A model generated the notes under the pieces. The model made no database searches. It was given only the letters and a program-made list of their open reading frames with translations, and was not told the origin of the DNA. From JBJSXJ01 sp044235425 (GTDB lineage Bacteria > Planctomycetota > Planctomycetia > Pirellulales > Pirellulaceae), in NCBI GenBank assembly GCA_044235425.1, contig JBIIHW010000003.1, forward strand, positions 62,001-126,000: DNA of 64,000 bases, given 5' to 3'. The translations under genes and the position numbers were made by a program. Positions 62,929 to 64,000 of the stretch are shown in pieces; position 1 is the first letter of the stretch; each line of letters starts with the position of its first letter.

Positions 62929-63585
62929 ATGAAGAAAACCATCACCGAATATCGAACGTTTTTTCGTGAGTTCCGGGAGACCTTTAACACGACGGGAGCG
63001 ATCGCGCCGAGCGGTCGTTCGTTGGCCCGGGCCACTGTGCGTCCGCTCAGCGAACACCAGGGCCCCAAACGCGTCCTGGAAGTTGGCCCCGGCACGGGTG
63101 CCATCACGAAAGAGATCGTCAAACATATCCACCCGGGCGATGTCTTCGATCTCGTCGAAGTCAATGAACGGTTTGTCGAGGTGCTCAAGCGACAATTTGA
63201 GCAGGAGCCCACTTGGCGGCAGGTGGCCCCACAAACTCGCGTTTGGCACAAGACGGTCCAAGAAGTGCCCACGGATGAACCGTACGACTACATCGTCTGC
63301 GGAGTGCCGTTTAACAACTTCAGTATCGGCCTGACGCGCGAAATTTTCCGCCACATGATCAAGCTGCTGAAGCCGGGCGGCACGCTCAGCTTCTTCGAAT
63401 ACCTCTGGATTCGCCGACTGAAGCTGATGGTGGTCAGTCAACGCGAACGCAAACGACTTGGCGGTGTAGGCCAAGTGCTGGGTCGTTACCTGGACCGCTA
63501 TGAATTCCGTTGTGATACCTGCTGGATCAATTTTCCCCCGTGCATGTCGCATCACCTGCGAGTGACACCGAAGAAGATCGACTAG
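62929..63585 (+). CDS. Methyltransferase of the phospholipid N-methyltransferase/KsgA-like type
   Basis: 218 residues from ATG 62929. The frame extends to 62755 but the first 58 codons look non-coding. Motif I is VLEVGPGTGAITKEI (49-63), the acidic motif II is LVEVNERF, and CGVPFNNFS stands where phosphatidylethanolamine methyltransferases (PmtA type) have SGLP and rRNA dimethylases NxPY. That favours a phospholipid N-methyltransferase. TTGACG at 62893 may be its -35. Its TAG stop shares the palindrome CTAG with the stop of the convergent APS kinase gene. Confidence 0.78.
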   Translation: MKKTITEYRTFFREFRETFNTTGAIAPSGRSLARATVRPLSEHQGPKRVLEVGPGTGAITKEIVKHIHPGDVFDLVEVNERFVEVLKRQFEQEPTWRQVAPQTRVWHKTVQEVPTDEPYDYIVCGVPFNNFSIGLTREIFRHMIKLLKPGGTLSFFEYLWIRRLKLMVVSQRERKRLGGVGQVLGRYLDRYEFRCDTCWINFPPCMSHHLRVTPKKID

Positions 63586-64000
63586 CCGATCAGCCCGCGC
63601 TCGTTCAGCAGTTGGACGATTCGATCGACGCAGGCGTCAACCCCCAGTTGATCCGTGGCAAGCACGAGTTGTGGATCGACCGGTCGTTCATACACCGCCG
63701 ACACTCCAGGGAACTCGGCTAATTCACCGCGATCCGCCAACTGATAATGTCCGTCGGTGTCACGCTGCCGACAGACTTCCAGCGGACAATCGAGGTGCAC
63801 CACCAGAAACCGCTCGCGGCCAATCATTTCCGCCGCCTTCTCGCGAATCGCCGCATCGGGAGCCACAAAGGCTGCGATGCACAAGAGCCCGGCATCGTTC
63901 ATCAGCCGAGCGACCTCGGCACTGCGACGCAGGTTCTCGCTGCGATCATCGGCCGTGAAGCCCAAGTCTTTACTGATGCCCCGGCGCATCGCTTGTCCGT
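63582..64000 (-). CDS. cysC: Adenylylsulfate (APS) kinase, partial (5' end beyond window)
   Basis: The minus strand is open from the edge to a TAG at 63582-63584, giving ~138 residues. RRGISKDLGFTADDRSENLR is the APS kinase substrate loop, followed by EVARLMNDAG, LVVHLDCPLEVCRQRD and FPGVSAVYERP. The Walker A part lies outside the window. The ATG at 63989 is inside the gene; the bases before it still encode family sequence (GQA-M-RRG). The product phosphorylates APS to PAPS in sulfate activation. It could be the C-terminal domain of a CysN/CysC fusion, which cannot be decided here. Confidence 0.88.
   Translation of the reverse strand, partial: GQAMRRGISKDLGFTADDRSENLRRSAEVARLMNDAGLLCIAAFVAPDAAIREKAAEMIGRERFLVVHLDCPLEVCRQRDTDGHYQLADRGELAEFPGVSAVYERPVDPQLVLATDQLGVDACVDRIVQLLNERGLIG

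Noticed and set aside
62701..63555. N-terminal extension of the TIGR03009-like gene giving 694 residues
   Set aside because: It is antisense to the methyltransferase gene, while ATG 62700 has a strong AAGGAGG site and a signal peptide.

Overview
The window looks like a chromosomal segment of a planctomycete (phylum Planctomycetota). The evidence is a recurring set of lineage-typical families: two secreted DUF1501 proteins with twin-arginine leaders, two secreted beta-propeller/di-haem cytochrome proteins, a Tat-exported Gfo/Idh/MocA oxidoreductase, a TIGR03009-like secreted protein, an ECF sigma factor next to a Ser/Thr kinase with a membrane tail, and a GyrA with an unusual quinolone-determining region. 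Base composition is GC-rich throughout. No rRNA, tRNA, CRISPR array, phage or transposase was recognised. The species cannot be named from the sequence.

Layout. 1-2772: edge of a possible polysaccharide locus (partial ATP-grasp-like gene, SAM methyltransferase) and glycogen synthase glgA. 3167-12323: eight tightly spaced plus-strand genes that may be one operon: a secreted squalene-cyclase-like protein carrying a CxxCH haem motif, an SDR, a propeller/di-haem cytochrome, a DUF1501 protein, then two ABC ATPase/permease pairs. 12537-18428 (minus): Tat oxidoreductase, ceramidase-like protein, gyrA. 18749-27542: secreted esterase-like protein, two kinases, a zinc-ribbon/thioredoxin-like/HtrA fusion, an ECF sigma factor and a stand-alone receiver. 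27735-30663: FAH-family hydrolase and a second DUF1501 gene separated by two opposed heptanucleotide arrays. 30957-33680 (minus): plsC, CDP-diglyceride synthase-like and an aspartoacylase-like gene. 34045-42490: LysR regulator, gltB, gltD and a CinA-like/NMN-adenylyltransferase-like fusion. 42802-47063 (minus): dxr, RseP-type protease and a glycosyltransferase. 47410-57594: ftsH, a second propeller/cytochrome, a small lipoprotein, argH, a HEAT-repeat protein and a sigma-54 activator. 57737-61425: four consecutive paralogous secreted coiled-coil proteins. 61471-64000: TIGR03009-like protein, phospholipid/rRNA-type methyltransferase and the 3' part of an APS kinase gene.

The most interesting material is (1) the four-gene tandem family of secreted coiled-coil proteins, (2) the putative redox/export operon at 3.2-12.3 kb, and (3) abundant short tandem repeats, many starting at or next to stop codons, including 40 perfectly phased heptads with G-rich plus strand facing a second heptad array with G-rich minus strand. 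A dispersed repeat family also sits in three of the intergenic regions between convergent genes.
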